Of a DNA stretch of 58,206 nucleotides, positions 36,230 through 45,099 are shown in pieces (position 1 is the stretch's first letter; every line of letters begins with the position of its first letter). Origin of the DNA: CAZAAW01 sp964483325 (GTDB lineage Bacteria > Pseudomonadota > Alphaproteobacteria > Rhizobiales > Kaistiaceae); NCBI GenBank assembly GCA_964483325.1, contig CAZAAW010000015.1, positions 1 through 58,206 on the forward strand, in the 5' to 3' direction. The position numbers were made by a program, and so were the translations under genes. Under the pieces are notes generated by a model. The model did no database searches. It was not told where the DNA came from and worked only from the letters and a program-made list of their open reading frames with translations.

Positions 36230-36711
36230 GCGAATATCTCCAGCAGCAGCGATTCGTAGCGTCCCTTGATCAGGTCGATCCAGTGCTGTTCGTCCTGCAG
36301 GTCGAGCACATGGATGCGCAGCCGGCTGCTGCCCGGATGATACTCGGCCCAGACCGTTCCCGGCGTGCTGGTGATGATGCAGGCAAGGACCGCCAGCCCG
36401 GTGGGATCGCGCAGGGTCAGCGGAATGACGATGAAGCCCGGCCGCCCCTTGCGCCGGCCGCCGCGCAGGATGAGGGCGGCGACGGCGATATTGGAGCGCA
36501 CGATGTCGGCCGTCACCAGCAGCATCAGACGCGGGATGCGGCTCCAGCGCGCCAGCCGCGGCTTGGACGGCTCCAGCGCCGCCATCATGCGCGACGCGGC
36601 AAGGGCGACGACGGCGCCGAGCGCGATATGGCCCGGCGATGGACCGTTCAGCAGCAGCCACATGACGAACAGCGACAGCGCCAGCAGCGGATAGGGCAGG
36701 ACGCGGGTCAT
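36226..36711 (-). CDS. phaE: cation/H+ antiporter subunit E
   Basis: 161-aa MnhE-type subunit. Motifs: N-terminal helix pair (PYPLLALSLFVMWLLLNG), VTADIVRSNIAVAALIL, FIVIPLTLRDPTGLAVLACIITSTPGTVWAEY and a cytoplasmic tail HVLDLQDEQHWIDLIKGRYES. Start at 36711 overlaps the phaD stop (ATGA). Confidence 0.94.
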   Translation of the reverse strand: MTRVLPYPLLALSLFVMWLLLNGPSPGHIALGAVVALAASRMMAALEPSKPRLARWSRIPRLMLLVTADIVRSNIAVAALILRGGRRKGRPGFIVIPLTLRDPTGLAVLACIITSTPGTVWAEYHPGSSRLRIHVLDLQDEQHWIDLIKGRYESLLLEIFA

Positions 36712-38330
36712 GGCTGCCCGGCCTCCGGTTTCGCATCGGCATAAGCCGGCGCCGCCAGCACGCTGTCGACATAGCCCTGCGGAGCGTGCAGCGCGGCCGC
36801 CGTCGCTTCCATGTAGCGCAGCACCGGCCCGCCGGCGACGGTGAGGGCCACGGTGAGCACGAGAAGCACGGCGACCGGCGTGATCTCGATGATGCGGATG
36901 CGCGGCACGATCTCCTCCAGCGGCGACCAGAAGGTGCGGATGCCTTCGCGCATCATCGCCAGCAGCGCCGCGAAGCCCGATGCCAGCAGCAGGCCGACAA
37001 GGACCCACGCCGTCACCGGGATGTCGCCGATCGCCGGAGCAAGGTCGAAGAGCGCCGCCGCCACGGCGAACTTGCCGATGAAGCCCGAGAAGGGCGGCAG
37101 GCCGGCCAGCAGCAGCGTGCAGGCGCTGAAACAGACGCCCAGCGCCGCCAGGGCGCCGGGAAAGGCGAAGCCGACCTCCTCTTCCGGCTCCTCTTCCTCG
37201 TCCTCGCCATAGGCTTCCATCGTCACCGTCAGCACCGCCGCTCCCGGGTTCTGGGCCCGCTCCACCAGCTCGATCAGCAGGAAGAAGGCGCCGATCGTCA
37301 GCGTCGAGCTGGCGAGATAGTAGAGCGCCCCTGAGGTGACGGCGGCATTGGCCATGCCGATCGCCCCCAGCAGCGTGCCGGAGGAGACGAGCACGTAATA
37401 GCCGGCGAGGCGGCCCATGGCTTGCGAGGCGAGAATGCCGATGGCGCCGAAGACGATCGTCGCCATGCCGCCGAACAGCAGCCAGTCGTCGCCGAAGCCG
37501 GCCAGCGCCCCCGCACCCGGCCCGAAGAGGAGCAGCGACAGGCGCAGGAGGACATAGATGCCGACCTTGCTGAGGATGGCGAAGATGGCTGCGACCGGCG
37601 CCGCCGCCGCCGTATAGGCGTTGGGCAGCCAGAAGCTGAGCGGCCACATGCCGGCCTTGACCAGGAAGGCGATGCCGAGAAGCGCGCTGCCGGCCTCCAG
37701 CAGCGCCCGGTTCTCGGCCGGCACGGCCGGGATGCGCAGCGCCAGATCGGCCATGTTGAGCGTGCCGGTGACGCCGTAGACCAGCGCGACGCCGATCAGG
37801 AACAGCGACGAAGCGGCGAGATTGATGACGATATATTGCATCCCCGCCCGCACCCGGAACGGGTTGGCGGCGTGCAGCACCAGCCCGTAGGACGCGGCCA
37901 GCAGGATCTCGAAGAAGACGAAGAGATTGAAGAGGTCGCCGGTCAGGAAGGCGCCGTCGATCCCCATCAGCAGCAGCTGGAACAGCGTATGGAAATGCGG
38001 TCCCGCCTTGTGCCAGCGGGCCAGCGCGAAAACCAGCGCGGCAAGCGCCAGGATGCCGGCCAGCACCAGCATCAGCGCCGACAGCCGGTCGAGCACCAGC
38101 ACGATGCCGAAGGGCGCCGGCCAGTTGCCGAGGAGATAGACGCCGGTCGTCGCCGCGGCGGTATCGGCCCGGCTGAGCAGCACGATGGCCGTCACGACCA
38201 GGAGCGCCGTCGAGACGAGGCTGACCGCCGCCTTGAAGGTGTGCCGCCGCTCGTCGAACAGCAGCAGGAAGGCCGCCGTGACGAGCGGCAGCAGCACCGG
38301 CACGATGATGAGATGGTCGGCCAGCGGCAT
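36708..38330 (-). CDS. phaD: cation/H+ antiporter subunit D
   Basis: 540-aa polytopic subunit homologous to complex I NuoM/NuoN, one of the two proton-path subunits. Conserved Lys/Glu-bearing helices are visible (FFEILLAASYGLVLHAANP; GIAFLVKAGMWPLSFWLPNAYTAAAAPVAAIFAILSKVGIYVLLR). An acidic loop GEDEEEEPEEEVG near residue 385 is unusual in such a protein. Start at 38330 overlaps the phaC stop by one base. Confidence 0.95.
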   Translation of the reverse strand: MPLADHLIIVPVLLPLVTAAFLLLFDERRHTFKAAVSLVSTALLVVTAIVLLSRADTAAATTGVYLLGNWPAPFGIVLVLDRLSALMLVLAGILALAALVFALARWHKAGPHFHTLFQLLLMGIDGAFLTGDLFNLFVFFEILLAASYGLVLHAANPFRVRAGMQYIVINLAASSLFLIGVALVYGVTGTLNMADLALRIPAVPAENRALLEAGSALLGIAFLVKAGMWPLSFWLPNAYTAAAAPVAAIFAILSKVGIYVLLRLSLLLFGPGAGALAGFGDDWLLFGGMATIVFGAIGILASQAMGRLAGYYVLVSSGTLLGAIGMANAAVTSGALYYLASSTLTIGAFFLLIELVERAQNPGAAVLTVTMEAYGEDEEEEPEEEVGFAFPGALAALGVCFSACTLLLAGLPPFSGFIGKFAVAAALFDLAPAIGDIPVTAWVLVGLLLASGFAALLAMMREGIRTFWSPLEEIVPRIRIIEITPVAVLLVLTVALTVAGGPVLRYMEATAAALHAPQGYVDSVLAAPAYADAKPEAGQP

Positions 38331-38665
38331 CAGCGCGGCTCCCGGCCGTCGACGTGATCGCTGCCGGTGAGGCCGCGCGACACAAGCAGCACCACCAGGA
38401 AGAGGGCGGTGGTGGCGAAGCCGATGACGATCGCCGTCAGGACGAGCGCCTGCGGCACCGGGTCGGCATAGGCGGCGGGATCGACGCCGTTCTCCAGGAT
38501 CGGCGGCGCGCCAATGCGCGGCCGGCCCATGGCGAAGATGAAGAGATTGACGCCATAGGCGATCAGCGACAGCCCGATGATGACCTGATAGGTGCGCGGC
38601 CGCTGCAGCAGCCAGACGCCGGAGCCGACGAGCACGCCGATGCCGATGGCGAGCGTCAGTTCCAT
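38330..38665 (-). CDS. phaC: cation/H+ antiporter subunit C
   Basis: 111-aa NuoK-like subunit with three helices (LAIGIGVLVGSGVWLLQ; VIIGLSLIAYGVNLFIFAMG; PQALVLTAIVIGFATTALFLVVLL). The PQALVLTAIVIG motif is diagnostic. Its start overlaps the phaAB stop by one base. Confidence 0.95.
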   Translation of the reverse strand: MELTLAIGIGVLVGSGVWLLQRPRTYQVIIGLSLIAYGVNLFIFAMGRPRIGAPPILENGVDPAAYADPVPQALVLTAIVIGFATTALFLVVLLVSRGLTGSDHVDGREPR

Positions 38666-41556
38666 CAGCTTGCCTCCTCGGCGGCTTCGGGGGCGATCCT
38701 TGCGGCGCGCAGGCTGCGGATCGACTGGTGGGCGAGGGCGATCAGCATCAGCACCGTGGCGCCCATGACGAGGGCGAAGACGCCGAGATCGAACAGGATG
38801 GCCGTCGCGACATGGATCTCGCCGATCAGCGGCAGGTCGACGGTGCCCTTGTCCGACGACAGGAACGGATAGCCGAAGATCCACGAGCCCATGCCGGTGG
38901 CGGCGGCAAGCAGCAGGCCGGCGCCGATCCAGTTGACCGGCAGCACCCTGATCCGCGCCTCGATCCAGCGCGTGCCAGCGGCCATGTATTGCAGGATGAA
39001 GGCGGCCGCCATGGCGATGCCGGCGACGAAGCCGCCCCCCGGCAGGTCGTGGCCGCGCACGAAGAGATAGGCGGCATAGGCGATGATCACCGGGTAGAGC
39101 CACTGCATGATCACCGACGGGACGAGCAGGTATTCGCTGACCGTGTCGCCGGGCTTGCGGTCCGGCCGCGCCTCGTCGAACGAGGTCTGGATACGCTGCT
39201 GCTCCGGCGACTGGATGCTGTCCGGCGCCGGCCGGAAACGGCGCAGCAGGGCAAAGACGGTGAGCGCGACGATCGCCAGCACCGAGATCTCGCCGAACGT
39301 GTCGAAGCCGCGGAAATCGACGAGGATGACATTGACGACGTTGTGGCCGCCGCCCTCGCTATAGGCCCGGTCGAGGAAGAAGGAGGCGATCGTCTCCGGC
39401 GCATCACGCGTCATCACCGCATAGGCGGCCAGCGTCATGCCGGCGCCGACGCAGATCGCCAGCGCCAGGTCGCGCAGGCGCCGCAGCCTGTCGCGCGGCG
39501 TCGGCGTGTCGCGAAGGTCGGCGGGGAGGCGCTTCGGCAGCCAGCGCAGCCCGAGCAGGATGAGCACCGTCGTGACCACCTCGACCAGCAGCTGGGTCAG
39601 GGCGAGGTCGGGCGCTGCCAGCCAGACGAAGGTGACGCAGGTGACGAGGCCGGCGCTGCCGAGAAGGATGAGCGCTGCCAGGCGGTGGAACTTCACCAGC
39701 CAGGCCGTGGCGATCGCCGAGACGGCGCCGATCGCCCAGAGGCCGGCAAAGGCCGGATCGACCGGCGTCGCCGCCGGCAGCAGCGGCGCCAGGAGGACGC
39801 CGCGGAACGGCCACAGCGCCACGATGAACGCCACCAGCACCAGCAGCCGCACCTGCGGCTGCAGCCGGCGCGTGCCGAGATAGCTTTCCAGCAGCCTCGC
39901 CCAGCGCCAGGACAGCGTCACCAGGGCGCGCTCGAAGAGGCGCTGCGCCCGGATGCGGCGGAAGAAGGGCGGCCCTTCCTCGCAATGCGCCAGGTAGGTC
40001 TTCAGCGACAGGTAGAGCATGGCGCCGAGCGCCAGCGCCGCCATGCTGAGGACGAGCGGCAGGGTGAAGCCGTGCCAGACGGCGAGGCTGTATTGCGGCG
40101 TCGCCGCGCCTAGGGCCGCGGTGACAGCATCATGCAGGAACGGACCGATCGTCAGGCCCGGGATGATGCCGACGACGAGGCAGATGGCGACCAGGAAGAG
40201 GATCGGCAGCCGCATCAGGAAGGGCGGCTCGTGCGGCTGGCGCGGCATGTCGGCCGGCGGCTGCCCGAAGAACACGCCATGGATGAAGCGGATCGAATAG
40301 GCGACCGCGAAGGAGCTGCCGATGACCGCCGCATAGGGGGCGATTGTGTCGAGGATCGAGATGGCGTGGGTTTCGATCGCCTCGGCGAAGAACATCTCCT
40401 TCGACAGGAAGCCGTTCAGCAGTGGCACGCCGGCCATCGCCGCGCTGGCGACCATCGCCAGCGTCGCGGTGATCGGCATGAAGCGGAACAGGCCGCCCAG
40501 CCGCTGCATGTCGCGGGTGCCGGCCTCGTGGTCGATGATGCCGGCGGCCATGAACAGCGACGCCTTGAAGGTGGCGTGGTTGACCATGTGGAAGATCGCT
40601 GCCACGGCACCGAGCGGGCTGCCGAGGCTGAGCAGCAGGGTGATCAGGCCGAGATGGCTGATCGTCGAATAGGCGAGGAGGCCTTTGATGTCCTGCTGGA
40701 AGATGGCGAAATAGGCGCCGAGCACGAAGGACGCCATGCCGGCGAGGCCGACGATCCAGAACCATTCCGGCGTCCCGGCGAGGACCGGCCACAGCCGCGC
40801 CATCAGGAAGACGCCGGCCTTCACCATCGTCGCCGAGTGCAGATAGGCCGAGACCGGCGTCGGCGCCGCCATGGCGTTGGGCAGCCAGAAATGGAACGGG
40901 AACTGGGCGCTCTTGGTCAGCGCCCCCATCAGCACCAGGACCAGCGCCGGCACGTAGAGGCTGCTGGAGCGAATGCGGTCTCCTGACGCCAGCACCGTGT
41001 CGAGATCGTAGCTGCCGACGATATGGCCGATCAGCAGCACGCCGGCCAACAGGCATAGCCCGCCGATGCCGGTGATCGTCAGCGCCATGCGGGCGCCGTC
41101 GCGGGCATGGACGTTGCGGTGCCAGTAGCCGATGAGCAGGAAGGAGAAGATGCTGGTCAGTTCCCAGAAGACGACCAGCAGGATCAGGTTGCCGGACAGG
41201 ACGATGCCGAGCATCGCTCCCATGAAGGCGAGGAAGAAGGCATAGAACCGCCGGATCGGGTCGGCCGGCGACATGTAATAGCGGGCATAGAGGACGACGA
41301 GGAAGCCGATGCCGTAGACGAGGATGGCGAACAGCCAGGCGAAACCGTCCATGCGCAGCGTGAAGCCGAGGCCGAGCCGCGGGATCCACTCGACCGTGCT
41401 GCGGATGACGCCGCCGTCGGTGACGGAGGGGTAGCAGAGAACCGCCAGGACCAGCCCGGTGACCGTCACCGCGCCCGCCAGCCAGGCTTCGGCATTGCGG
41501 GCCTTCAGGGGGAACAGGACGGCGAGCGCGCTGCCCGCGAAGGGCAGAACGATCAT
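38665..41556 (-). CDS. phaAB: fused cation/H+ antiporter subunits A and B
   Basis: 963 residues, first gene of the operon. The N-terminal about 780 residues are MnhA (NuoL-like, with FWELTSIFSFLLIGYWH and MGALTKSAQFPFHFWLPNAMAAPTPVSAYLHSATMVKAG, bearing the conserved Lys and Glu/His), and the C-terminal part is MnhB (VSEYLLVPSVIMQWLYPVIIAYAAYLFVRGHD). An A-B fusion marks group 2 Mrp systems such as rhizobial Pha. The complex exports Na+ or K+ against protons and gives pH and salt tolerance. Start at 41556 (MIVLPFAGSALAVLFPLK). Confidence 0.95.
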   Translation of the reverse strand: MIVLPFAGSALAVLFPLKARNAEAWLAGAVTVTGLVLAVLCYPSVTDGGVIRSTVEWIPRLGLGFTLRMDGFAWLFAILVYGIGFLVVLYARYYMSPADPIRRFYAFFLAFMGAMLGIVLSGNLILLVVFWELTSIFSFLLIGYWHRNVHARDGARMALTITGIGGLCLLAGVLLIGHIVGSYDLDTVLASGDRIRSSSLYVPALVLVLMGALTKSAQFPFHFWLPNAMAAPTPVSAYLHSATMVKAGVFLMARLWPVLAGTPEWFWIVGLAGMASFVLGAYFAIFQQDIKGLLAYSTISHLGLITLLLSLGSPLGAVAAIFHMVNHATFKASLFMAAGIIDHEAGTRDMQRLGGLFRFMPITATLAMVASAAMAGVPLLNGFLSKEMFFAEAIETHAISILDTIAPYAAVIGSSFAVAYSIRFIHGVFFGQPPADMPRQPHEPPFLMRLPILFLVAICLVVGIIPGLTIGPFLHDAVTAALGAATPQYSLAVWHGFTLPLVLSMAALALGAMLYLSLKTYLAHCEEGPPFFRRIRAQRLFERALVTLSWRWARLLESYLGTRRLQPQVRLLVLVAFIVALWPFRGVLLAPLLPAATPVDPAFAGLWAIGAVSAIATAWLVKFHRLAALILLGSAGLVTCVTFVWLAAPDLALTQLLVEVVTTVLILLGLRWLPKRLPADLRDTPTPRDRLRRLRDLALAICVGAGMTLAAYAVMTRDAPETIASFFLDRAYSEGGGHNVVNVILVDFRGFDTFGEISVLAIVALTVFALLRRFRPAPDSIQSPEQQRIQTSFDEARPDRKPGDTVSEYLLVPSVIMQWLYPVIIAYAAYLFVRGHDLPGGGFVAGIAMAAAFILQYMAAGTRWIEARIRVLPVNWIGAGLLLAAATGMGSWIFGYPFLSSDKGTVDLPLIGEIHVATAILFDLGVFALVMGATVLMLIALAHQSIRSLRAARIAPEAAEEAS

Positions 41557-41678
41557 TGAAATCAGGACGATGTCGTATGTCAGTCCGTGCAGCGAACGAT
41601 ACTCCGCAGGTCCGGAACCGTTGCGTGATGTCGCCCATTATGGTTGACTGGAGCCACGATCGGCAAGGCTTTCACGCA

Positions 41679-41912
41679 ATGAATCTCCTTCCCGAGCAAT
41701 GCCGGGCCGCCCGCGGCCTGCTGAATTGGTCGCAAGAGCAGCTTGCATCCTTTGCCGGCCTGTCGCGCAGCACGATCAAGGATTTCGAGTGCCGCCGCCA
41801 CACGCTGCACCAGACCACGGAAGCCCTGCTCGTCGACGCTCTGGAGAAGGGCGGCATCCGCCTCCTCTCCGGCGACGACGGGCCCGGCGTCATGCTGCGG
41901 CGCCTGGACTGA
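41679..41912 (+). CDS. small XRE-type HTH regulator
   Basis: 77 residues, essentially only a Cro/C1-type helix-turn-helix (EQCRAARGLLNWSQEQLASFAGLSRSTIKDFECRRHT) plus a short tail (GIRLLSGDDGPGVMLRR) seen in many alphaproteobacterial small XRE proteins. Start at 41679 has AAGG about 10 nt upstream. It is divergent from the antiporter operon across 122 nt and might regulate it or itself; the sequence alone does not say. Confidence 0.8.
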   Translation: MNLLPEQCRAARGLLNWSQEQLASFAGLSRSTIKDFECRRHTLHQTTEALLVDALEKGGIRLLSGDDGPGVMLRRLD

Positions 41913-42033
41913 CGGCGCCGATCCGGCCGGCCCTGCCGTCCGGGCGCTGATTTTCTCTCCCTGCGCCGGTGTTCCGCCGGCGCCTTTTCCGGCGCCCCTT
42001 CGGCCGCCATCCCATCCCCAGCAGGTGTCAGAC

Positions 42034-42684
42034 ATGAAGCTCTACAGCGTGCTCCTTTCGCCCAACGCGCTCCGCTCCCGCCTCGTCATCGCCGAGCTCG
42101 GCCTTCCGGTCGAGATCGTCGAGGTCGACATGGCGGCGGGCGAGAACCGCTCGCCGGAATACCTGGCGCTCAATCCCAACGGCAAGGTGCCGACGCTGGT
42201 CGACGGCGACTTCGTGCTGTGGGAGTCACGCGCCATCAATGCCTATCTGGCTGCCCAGCGTCCCGAAAGCGACCTCTATCCAGCCGATCCGAAGCGCCGC
42301 GCCAGGGTCGACCAGTGGTCCTACTGGCAGGCGGTGCACTACGGCCCGGCGCTGCAGGCGATCAGCTTCCAGCGCGTGCTGAAGAAGGTGTTCGGCATGG
42401 GCGACAGCGACGAGGCGGCGATCGCCGGCGAGCTGAAGACCAAGGACCAGCTGCTGCCGGTTCTCGATGCGGCGCTGGCCGGCCGGGATTACGTCGAGGG
42501 CACGCTGAGCATCGCCGACATCGCGCTGGCCGGCACGCTGGCCGTCCACGGCCCCGCTGGCTTCGGCATCGACGCCTATCCCAACATCGCCACCTGGTAT
42601 GAGCGTCTGTCGTCGCGCCCGGCCTGGCAGCAGACGCTGGCGCCCTATTACGAGGCGCTGCGGGGCCGCGGCGTCGCTGTCTGA
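42034..42684 (+). CDS. glutathione S-transferase
   Basis: 216-aa cytosolic GST. The N-terminal thioredoxin-like domain has KLYSVLLSPNALRSRLVIAELGLPVEIVEVDM with the cis-Pro motif GKVPTLVDGDFVLWESRAINAYLA, where Glu-Ser binds the glutathione gamma-Glu. The helical C-domain ends GTLSIADIALAGTLAVHG (N-capping Asp). The active-site position near residue 9 is Ser, as in theta/beta-like classes. It lies 121 nt after the XRE gene on the same strand. Confidence 0.9.
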   Translation: MKLYSVLLSPNALRSRLVIAELGLPVEIVEVDMAAGENRSPEYLALNPNGKVPTLVDGDFVLWESRAINAYLAAQRPESDLYPADPKRRARVDQWSYWQAVHYGPALQAISFQRVLKKVFGMGDSDEAAIAGELKTKDQLLPVLDAALAGRDYVEGTLSIADIALAGTLAVHGPAGFGIDAYPNIATWYERLSSRPAWQQTLAPYYEALRGRGVAV

Positions 42685-42809
42685 GCCGGCAGGGCTACCG
42701 GCCTTTCGTCCGGGTCCCGGCCAGTTCAAGCGGATGTGGGTTGTTGCGCCGGCGCGGCCCCGGCTAGTTTTCCGATGTGCCTTTTTGTCCCCAGCAGATG
42801 GAGTATCGG

Positions 42810-43589
42810 ATGCGATTGACCCGCCGACAGACGCTTGCCTATGGCGTCTCCGCCTTCGCCGGCCTTGGCCTCGCCGCGGCCTTTCCCCGCCTGGCTTTCG
42901 CGCAGGAAAGCGGCACCGACGAATATCCGTCCGACAGCGGCGAGATCACCATCCACCCGGTCTCGCACGCCTCGTTCGTGATGACGGTGCCGGGGCTGGT
43001 GATCTACAACGACCCGATCGGCGGCGCCGCGGCCTATGAGGGCCAGCCGCCGGCCGACCTCATCCTCGTCACCCACGAGCATGGCGACCATTTCGACCTC
43101 CCGACGCTCGAGGCGCTGGCCGGCGACAACACGAAGCTGATCACCAACCCGGCCGTCCTCGGCATGCTGTCGGAGACGCTGAAGGCCAAGGCGCAGGCGC
43201 TCGCCAATGGCGAGAGCGCCGATGTCGGCGCCGTCCATATCGACGCCATCCCCGCCTACAACACCACGGCCGACCGCCAGCAATATCACCCGCAGGGCCG
43301 CGACAACGGCTATGTCGTCTCCGCTGACGGCAAGCGCATCTATATCGCCGGCGATACCGAGGACATCCCGGAGATGCGGGCGCTGACCGGCATCGACATC
43401 GCCTTCCTGCCGATGAACCTGCCCTACACGATGGACGAGACCCAGGCCGCCGCGGCCGTCGGCGCCTTCAAGCCGGGCGTCGTCTATCCCTACCACTACC
43501 AGGGCAGCGACCTCGACAAGTTCGAGACCGCCGCCAAGGAACAGGCCCCGGACACCCGCGTCGTCCGCGGCGCCTGGTACACGAGCTGA
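42810..43589 (+). CDS. exported MBL-fold metallohydrolase (UlaG-like)
   Basis: 259 residues. Start at 42810 has GGAG 6 nt upstream and yields a twin-arginine signal (MRLTRRQTLAYGVSAFAGLGLAAAF...AFA). The metallo-beta-lactamase motif LVTHEHGDHFDLPTL supplies the HxHxDH zinc ligands; the later ligands are YIAGDTEDIPEM (Asp) and YPYHYQG (His). This is the UlaG-like branch of lactonase/phosphodiesterase type; the substrate is unknown. Tat export implies metal loading in the cytoplasm before translocation. Confidence 0.85.
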   Translation: MRLTRRQTLAYGVSAFAGLGLAAAFPRLAFAQESGTDEYPSDSGEITIHPVSHASFVMTVPGLVIYNDPIGGAAAYEGQPPADLILVTHEHGDHFDLPTLEALAGDNTKLITNPAVLGMLSETLKAKAQALANGESADVGAVHIDAIPAYNTTADRQQYHPQGRDNGYVVSADGKRIYIAGDTEDIPEMRALTGIDIAFLPMNLPYTMDETQAAAAVGAFKPGVVYPYHYQGSDLDKFETAAKEQAPDTRVVRGAWYTS

Positions 43590-43638
43590 CCAGAGCTACC
43601 GGCAGGGGCGGCGTGGCTGCCCCGGCCGGTAGCTCTGG
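43590..43638. terminator. long perfect inverted repeat after the MBL gene
   Basis: CCAGAGCTACCGGC (43590-43603) and GCCGGTAGCTCTGG (43625-43638) are exact inverse complements; inside them GGGGC and GCCCC can extend the stem. The structure begins at the base after the MBL stop codon and ends 19 nt before the next start. It is probably a terminator or mRNA-stabilising stem. Confidence 0.65.
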
Positions 43639-43657
43639 CGGAGCGACGAAGGATGCC

Positions 43658-44212
43658 ATGGGCCGGTTCGCTTCTCGCCTGCTGCCGGTCCTCGGCACCG
43701 TCGCGTTCCTGTTTGCGGCGCCGGGTGTGATGGGTGTCTTCATTCCGTGGGCCATGACCGGATGGCACCTGGAGCGAGCGCTGCTCGGCTTCGAGCCGGT
43801 ACGCTGGCTGGGCGGCGCGTTTATCGCCTTTGGCATCCTGCTGGTGCTCGACTCGTTCGCCCGCTTCGCTCTGCAGGGCCGCGGCACGCCGGCGCCGATC
43901 TACCCCACGGCAACGCTGGTGGTGTCGGGCGCCTACCGCTTCGTGCGCAATCCGATGTACGTCGCGGTCAGCGCGCTGATCATCGGGCAGGGGCTGCTGT
44001 TCGGCTCGTGGTGGGTGCTGATCTACGCATTGTTGTTCGGCATCGTCGTCCACCTGTTCGTGGTGGGCTACGAAGAACCGACACTGCGCGCCACCTACGG
44101 CGCGCAATACGAAGCCTATGCCGCCGCCGTACCCCGCTGGTTGCCGCGCCTGACGCCGTTCCGTGCGGCCACGGACCGGGAACACGAAGGCACTACGCCT
44201 CCGTCGGCGTAA
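43658..44212 (+). CDS. isoprenylcysteine carboxyl-methyltransferase-like membrane protein
   Basis: 184 residues with four hydrophobic segments. The C-terminal signature YRFVRNPMYVAVSALIIGQGLLFG and YEEPTLRATYGAQYEAYAAAVPRWLPR is the ICMT/PEMT catalytic region (RNPMY; E-E-x-x-L). Bacterial members methylate unknown substrates. Start at 43658 is supported by GAAGGA. It follows the MBL gene after the long hairpin and probably has its own expression control. Confidence 0.85.
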   Translation: MGRFASRLLPVLGTVAFLFAAPGVMGVFIPWAMTGWHLERALLGFEPVRWLGGAFIAFGILLVLDSFARFALQGRGTPAPIYPTATLVVSGAYRFVRNPMYVAVSALIIGQGLLFGSWWVLIYALLFGIVVHLFVVGYEEPTLRATYGAQYEAYAAAVPRWLPRLTPFRAATDREHEGTTPPSA

Positions 44213-44338
44213 GGATGCGATCGAACCGGCGGTACGCAGCCAGCCGGTTCGGATCGGTCCCGACGATGTCGTCGCAGGCGGCAGCCAGCCAACTGCTCCG
44301 CACGCAGCAAGGTATTCGCAGCGGCCGCGGGGAGCGCG

Positions 44339-44782
44339 TCAGCTCTGCAGCTTGCGCTGGGCCTCCGCCCTGCCGTCGTCGGGCAGGTCCATGTTGTGCA
44401 TCACAGCGATGGACCAGACGTCCTGATCGCGCACGATCACCATGCTGATCAGCCCGTGCCGCTCAGGCCATTCATTCCCCTCCGGATCCCGTGCGCCCGT
44501 CATGCTCCAGTGCATGTCGAGCGCCACGACGTCGGGCCGGACAGGACGAATTTGCGTTCTGGTGGCTTCGAGCCGGCTGTCCTTGAACATCGTCTCGAAG
44601 ATCGGCCTGTGAAACTGCTCGATCGATGAGCGGCCCCTCGCCGTCATGCCGAAGACATTGGTGAAATCGGCATCCTGCGCAAAGAGGGCGGCCAGCGCCC
44701 GGGCATCATGGTCATTCCATGCGGCGGCGAAGGCATCGACGATCTGCTGCACGGCCTGTTCGATATTTGTGCTCAGCGACAT
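44339..44782 (-). CDS. DUF4440 / SgcJ-like SnoaL-fold protein
   Basis: 147 residues, NTF2-like fold: IVDAFAAAWNDHDARALAALFAQDADFTNVFG and ARGRSSIEQFHRPIFET are typical of the SgcJ/EcaC and DUF4440 group, and the C-terminus ISMVIVRDQDVWSIAVMHNMDL completes the sheet. Such small proteins bind hydrophobic ligands or act as isomerase-like enzymes, but no substrate can be given. Start at 44782 (MSLSTNIEQ); the ribosome site is weak. Confidence 0.8.
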   Translation of the reverse strand: MSLSTNIEQAVQQIVDAFAAAWNDHDARALAALFAQDADFTNVFGMTARGRSSIEQFHRPIFETMFKDSRLEATRTQIRPVRPDVVALDMHWSMTGARDPEGNEWPERHGLISMVIVRDQDVWSIAVMHNMDLPDDGRAEAQRKLQS

Positions 44783-45099
44783 CTCAGGTTCCACCCCATC
44801 AGATGAAATGCCCCCCCGAGCATTGACCTTCCGACCTGGATTATCACCGACAAAGGGCGCGAGCATTATCCCTGACCACCAAAACCGCGGCGGGCGGTTC
44901 CCCGGCAGCAGGTAGGCGGAGTCCCAAGGCTCGGCTGGCGCCGAATCGGGGTAGCGGCGCCATCGCGCGAACGAGCAGGAGAATGTCGGCAGGCGGGCGA
45001 GGGCGGCCGGCAGCCCGGTTGCGGGCTGCGGCTCCAAGTCCCGCGGGCGGTTCGCCGGAAGTCCCGCGGCGGTTCGCCGGCGCAGTCTGCGCCGTTTCG
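44783..45099. other. 317-nt intergenic region
   Basis: No believable gene. Long frames here lack codon structure. The right end carries a hairpin and a tandem duplication, annotated separately. The promoter of the DUF4440 gene is expected near 44790-44850. Confidence 0.45.
45010..45080. repeat. hairpin plus 22/23-bp tandem duplication
   Basis: GCAGCCCG/CGGGCTGC form an 8-bp stem (45010-45029). Immediately after come two head-to-tail copies of AAGTCCCGCGG(G)CGGTTC-GCCGG at 45036-45058 and 45059-45080, differing only by one G. The block ends 20 nt from the DUF364 stop codon. Confidence 0.75.
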
